Below are positions 60,905 to 64,000 of a stretch of 64,000 nt of DNA, piece by piece. Positions within the stretch are counted from its first letter, which is position 1. Every line of letters begins with the position of its first letter. Both the position numbers and the translations under genes were made by a program. The DNA lies in contig NZ_JAELTN010000011.1 in NCBI RefSeq assembly GCF_016428855.1, positions 1 to 64,000 of the forward strand, written 5' to 3'. Source of the DNA: Pedobacter sp. ASV28. GTDB lineage: Bacteria; Bacteroidota; Bacteroidia; Sphingobacteriales; Sphingobacteriaceae. The notes under the pieces were generated by a model. The model saw only the letters and a list, made by a program, of their open reading frames with translations, was not told the DNA's origin and did not search any database.

Positions 60905-62359
60905 CTAACGTGGATTTAAAGGAACGCCAGATAATGTAACTTCTTCCGGCAATTGCCACTGTCTTCTGTTATCATTAGCTGACAAAGTATGTGCAACGCC
61001 ATCTTTATCTCTATGCGTTACCGACATCTTGTAACGCAGAATGTCCAACCATCTCATTCCTTCCGATATAAACTCTGCCCGTCTCATGGCCAAAACTGCA
61101 TTGACATAGGCCACTCGTTTGTCAGTGGTTGTAGAAGCATAGTAAGCCATTATTTTTGCATCGGTCAAGCCATTTGCACTTTCGGTATAAGTAGTTAGAC
61201 GCACGCTCAATAAGGTATTGAAATCTTTAACCGCATCGGCATAGCGTCCTTCATAAATATAAGCCTCGGCACGATTTAATAGCACTTCTTCGGTAGTAAA
61301 CAACACCTGCATATTGTAATAAGTTCCAGTAGTTGCATTGATACTTGTCCTCACAAAGTGGGCATAGTGTTTCGGCACAAAGTAATAAGCTCCACCATCA
61401 TATGAATAAGATTTGTAAGCGGTAAACTGTATACCCAAAGGCATCCTTATTTCATCAAATCTAGCTGGCGACATTGCATATTGATTTCTGGCATATTGGC
61501 TAGCTGCCCTAGAAACCGTTTCGGCAATCAAAATATTTCCGGGATTGGTAGCCGATGTTAAGGCCATAGCCACATTAGAAGATCCCGAGATATTAGCATA
61601 CGACTTCCAAGGGCGTGCACTTGTTGCAAAATCATTTGCGGGAAAAGCTTTGTTTGCATACTCTATTACCTTTGGATAATCTTTTTTAAACAGGTAATAC
61701 CTTGAAGCAAAGGCATAAGCTGCTTTTTTGGTAAAATGATATGATGGAACCGTATATTTATTATCCTGAATTAAAGGAATACCTTCCAAGAGATCTTTCC
61801 CGATCTGCTCATATACATAGGCTACTGTTTTACGTTCGTAATTTTTGAAAACCACATTTTCTGGCTCGGTAACATATGGTATTCCCATATCTGTATCAGC
61901 GGTAGCTACATCGTAAGGTTTTGAATAAAAGGTAACCAGCATAAAATGTGCATAAGCCCTAGCTACCAATGCTTCTCCTTTTTGTGCAGTATAGTTCTGT
62001 GGATCTTCAGCTTTGGCTATCGCATCTAAAGCCTGATTGGCAGCCGCAATAGCTGTATAGCAAGAGTTCCAATAGTAAACAGGAGAGTCTTGGCTGATCT
62101 CTTCGACATCTTTCCATGCATATGCATCACGTGTAATTACATATTCTGTAGCCGGCGGACCTATGTACAAGATATTGTCAGACATGGCCTCAGTCAGCAA
62201 TACATAATTACCCCTTGGATAAGCCGTTACCAAAAGCCTTGACACCTTTTCTGGAGAGTTTAATGTCGTTCTTTGATCTGGTGCCTGCTCTAGATATTTT
62301 TTGCAACCTGTACCTAATACAGCAATGCAAACAAACATGTATAAAATAATATTCTTCAT
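60905..62359 (-). CDS. SusD/RagB family nutrient-binding outer-membrane lipoprotein
   Basis: 484 aa from the Met at 62359. A longer start at 62383 would overlap susC by 11 bases and spoil the lipoprotein signal MKNIILYMFVCIAVLGTGC. SusD features follow: CKKYLEQAPD, the helical TPR core (YWNSCYTAIAAANQALDAI, GEALVARAYAHFMLVTFYSKPY) and a C-terminal LRRAEFISEGMRWLDILRY-like segment (here MRRAEFISEGMRWLDILRY). It forms the lid that captures substrate over the SusC channel. It lies 13 bases downstream of susC. Confidence 0.93.
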   Translation of the reverse strand: MKNIILYMFVCIAVLGTGCKKYLEQAPDQRTTLNSPEKVSRLLVTAYPRGNYVLLTEAMSDNILYIGPPATEYVITRDAYAWKDVEEISQDSPVYYWNSCYTAIAAANQALDAIAKAEDPQNYTAQKGEALVARAYAHFMLVTFYSKPYDVATADTDMGIPYVTEPENVVFKNYERKTVAYVYEQIGKDLLEGIPLIQDNKYTVPSYHFTKKAAYAFASRYYLFKKDYPKVIEYANKAFPANDFATSARPWKSYANISGSSNVAMALTSATNPGNILIAETVSRAASQYARNQYAMSPARFDEIRMPLGIQFTAYKSYSYDGGAYYFVPKHYAHFVRTSINATTGTYYNMQVLFTTEEVLLNRAEAYIYEGRYADAVKDFNTLLSVRLTTYTESANGLTDAKIMAYYASTTTDKRVAYVNAVLAMRRAEFISEGMRWLDILRYKMSVTHRDKDGVAHTLSANDNRRQWQLPEEVTLSGVPLNPR

Positions 62360-62372
62360 TTCCTTCAAAAAA

Positions 62373-64000
62373 TTAAATTCCAACTTTTAATGATAATGTC
62401 AACTGCTGTGGTATGGGCATCGCTACACCTCCAGAGGTAAAAAACTCTGGATCTTGTCCTTTTAGCTTTTTATCTGCATAGATCAACCAGATGTTGTTTC
62501 CCTGAAGTTTAATGGAAGCATTACTTAAGCCTAACTTCTTATTTAATTTATTAGACAAATTGTACATAACAGAAACTTGCTTCAAGCGAACAAATGACCC
62601 ATCTGCCACCCTTGCTGTTGAATAGTTATAAGCCGTGTAAGGATAAGTTCCGCTAAGGTCTTTTTTCAACAGGTAATCTGCTAATGAAGGAGCATTTGTA
62701 TAATTCTCGTCCAAAGGCAAGGTCCAGCGGTCTAGAAACTCCCTCGGCATGGCGTCAGAATCCGAATAACTTGATGAGTATACATTGTTAAGCCTAATTT
62801 TGTTACCCGCCTGATAAGAGACAAAGAAAGTAAATTGGAAGTTTTTGTATTTAAAATTATTGGTTAAGCCCCCGGTAACGGTAGGATCAACTGGTCCTTC
62901 GTACTTGAGGTATTTTGTAACCTGACTTTGCACGTATACGTCGCTCGTAATTTCACCTTCTTCATCAATAAATGTAGGTACGCCCAGTCCATTAAGTTTC
63001 TGGAAATCGATAGAGTACAGACCTCTTACTGCTCCACCTTGCATAGCCCCACCTTCAGGTATAATTAGATCATAAATACGTGGTGTGGTCTGCAGATTGG
63101 TAATTTTGTTTTTGTTGTAACCAAAAGTAAAAGATGGCGACCAGGATAATGAATTTTGGTTACCTCCACCTATTCTACCTCCAATGGTGACCTCAAAACC
63201 GTGTGATTTCATATCGGCGTAATTGGCCTGTTTGGTATATTGGCCACCAATACCAGAGGTACGTACATTACCAATCAGGTCAAATCCTTTTCTGTTATAA
63301 TAATCAAGACTAAATGTTAATCGGCTATTGAACAAGCCCGCGTCTAGACCTACATTGGCCTCATATTGTTTTTCCCAAGTGAGCTCTGAGTTTTCCAGAC
63401 CACTCAATACGATACGAGGTTCTACTTCTGATAAGTTAGGACGGAGTGTTTTGTTATTGGTCAATACAATTGACGAGTTGGATGCACTACCCATACTAGC
63501 GGTTAGCCCATAACCAGCCCTTACCTTCATGTACGAAATCTTGCTAATGTTCTTTATAAAGTCTTCTTCATCTATATTCCATGCACCGCTCACGGTCCAG
63601 GTTGGCAACCAACGTGCCGTTTTGCTGGCCCCTAAACGGTTACTACCATCATATCTGAATGTTCCATTAATGATGTATTTTTGGTTATAAGCATAGCTTC
63701 CATTAAGGAAAAATGCTGCATATCTATCATAGAGCTGACTCATGCCAAAGTAATCATAGTTGTTTTGCAGAAGCATTTTTACAATCCTATAATCGGTAAA
63801 TGGCACACCTCCTTTGTCATATTGATAACCATAACCATTGCTCCAACTATTCTGTCTATTAGAAAATTTTATTTCCTGACCAATAAAACCTCTTACCTGG
63901 TGTTTACCAAACGTATGATTATAGTCTACTTGGTTACGTACGTTAAAGTTCAATAGGTTATCATCACTTCTATTATAAAAACCTCCCTCTGGTAATGTAA
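62373..64000 (-). CDS. SusC/RagA family TonB-dependent receptor (C-terminal part, partial)
   Basis: The frame is open through the window edge at 64000, so only the last 540 or so residues are present and the start lies outside. TLPEGGFYNRSDDNL at the edge, HQVRGFIGQE, NGTFRYDGSNRLG, ENSELTWEKQYEANVGLD, SLDYYNRKGFDLI and WLIYADKKLKGQDPEFF are typical SusC barrel motifs. The final strand is LTLSLKVGI. It forms the TonB-energised channel of the SusCD pair. The downstream metallopeptidase suggests that peptides rather than glycans may be imported. Confidence 0.92.
   Translation of the reverse strand, partial: TLPEGGFYNRSDDNLLNFNVRNQVDYNHTFGKHQVRGFIGQEIKFSNRQNSWSNGYGYQYDKGGVPFTDYRIVKMLLQNNYDYFGMSQLYDRYAAFFLNGSYAYNQKYIINGTFRYDGSNRLGASKTARWLPTWTVSGAWNIDEEDFIKNISKISYMKVRAGYGLTASMGSASNSSIVLTNNKTLRPNLSEVEPRIVLSGLENSELTWEKQYEANVGLDAGLFNSRLTFSLDYYNRKGFDLIGNVRTSGIGGQYTKQANYADMKSHGFEVTIGGRIGGGNQNSLSWSPSFTFGYNKNKITNLQTTPRIYDLIIPEGGAMQGGAVRGLYSIDFQKLNGLGVPTFIDEEGEITSDVYVQSQVTKYLKYEGPVDPTVTGGLTNNFKYKNFQFTFFVSYQAGNKIRLNNVYSSSYSDSDAMPREFLDRWTLPLDENYTNAPSLADYLLKKDLSGTYPYTAYNYSTARVADGSFVRLKQVSVMYNLSNKLNKKLGLSNASIKLQGNNIWLIYADKKLKGQDPEFFTSGGVAMPIPQQLTLSLKVGI

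Overview
The window looks like chromosomal DNA of a Bacteroidota bacterium, most likely a Sphingobacteriaceae (Pedobacter-like) species. I infer this from a SusC/SusD pair, three proteins ending in type IX secretion (T9SS) sorting domains, many families typical of the phylum (DUF5690, DUF4286, DUF4302, DUF3050, DUF2461), TAnnTTTG-type promoter boxes close to start codons, and dispersed palindromic repeats of the TCATTGCGAGG / GTCATTTCG kind. I found no rRNA, tRNA, CRISPR array or transposase.

Region 1 (about 1-21.3 kb) is one minus-strand cluster of seven tightly packed genes. In transcription order they are: a predicted outer-membrane beta-barrel (759 aa), a secreted Fn3-like protein (365 aa), a small lipoprotein, a 2171-aa secreted shell-type protein with a terminal YD repeat, a 266-aa membrane-anchored protein, a 3112-aa RHS/YD-repeat protein with a C-terminal HNH-like (LHH-type) nuclease module, and a 178-aa probable immunity protein. 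A strong intrinsic terminator follows. The large proteins lack a recognisable T9SS tail, so the co-encoded outer-membrane and envelope proteins may form a dedicated assembly or export device. This is the best candidate in the window for an undescribed system.

Region 2 (21.3-22.2 kb) is a non-coding stretch holding MITE-like repeats. Region 3 (22.2-36.6 kb) is mostly plus-strand housekeeping and accessory genes: hemW, an SDR oxidoreductase, a JmjC-like cupin, a hexapeptide acetyltransferase, a DUF3050 protein, a membrane-anchored winged-helix regulator divergent from a YceI gene, a DUF5690 membrane protein, an NTF2-like protein, a DUF2809 protein, a VWA/AAA+ pair, a metallophosphoesterase and a UbiA-like protein.

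Region 4 (36.6-44 kb) contains a minus-strand operon of an S9-type alpha/beta-hydrolase that has lost its catalytic Ser and His, a histidine kinase and an OmpR-type response regulator. It is followed by a plus-strand TPR, DUF4286 and rfbC run. Region 5 (44-58 kb) has a duplicated beta-helix T9SS protein next to a broken HU-like gene, a membrane AraC regulator, an OmpA lipoprotein, a DUF2461 protein, a small CSMC-motif membrane protein, a T9SS subtilase and another T9SS protein. Region 6 (58-64 kb) is a SusC-SusD-zinc metallopeptidase-DUF4302 locus, with SusC running off the window edge; it probably takes up peptides or glycoproteins.

All family assignments were made by eye from sequence motifs, with no database search.
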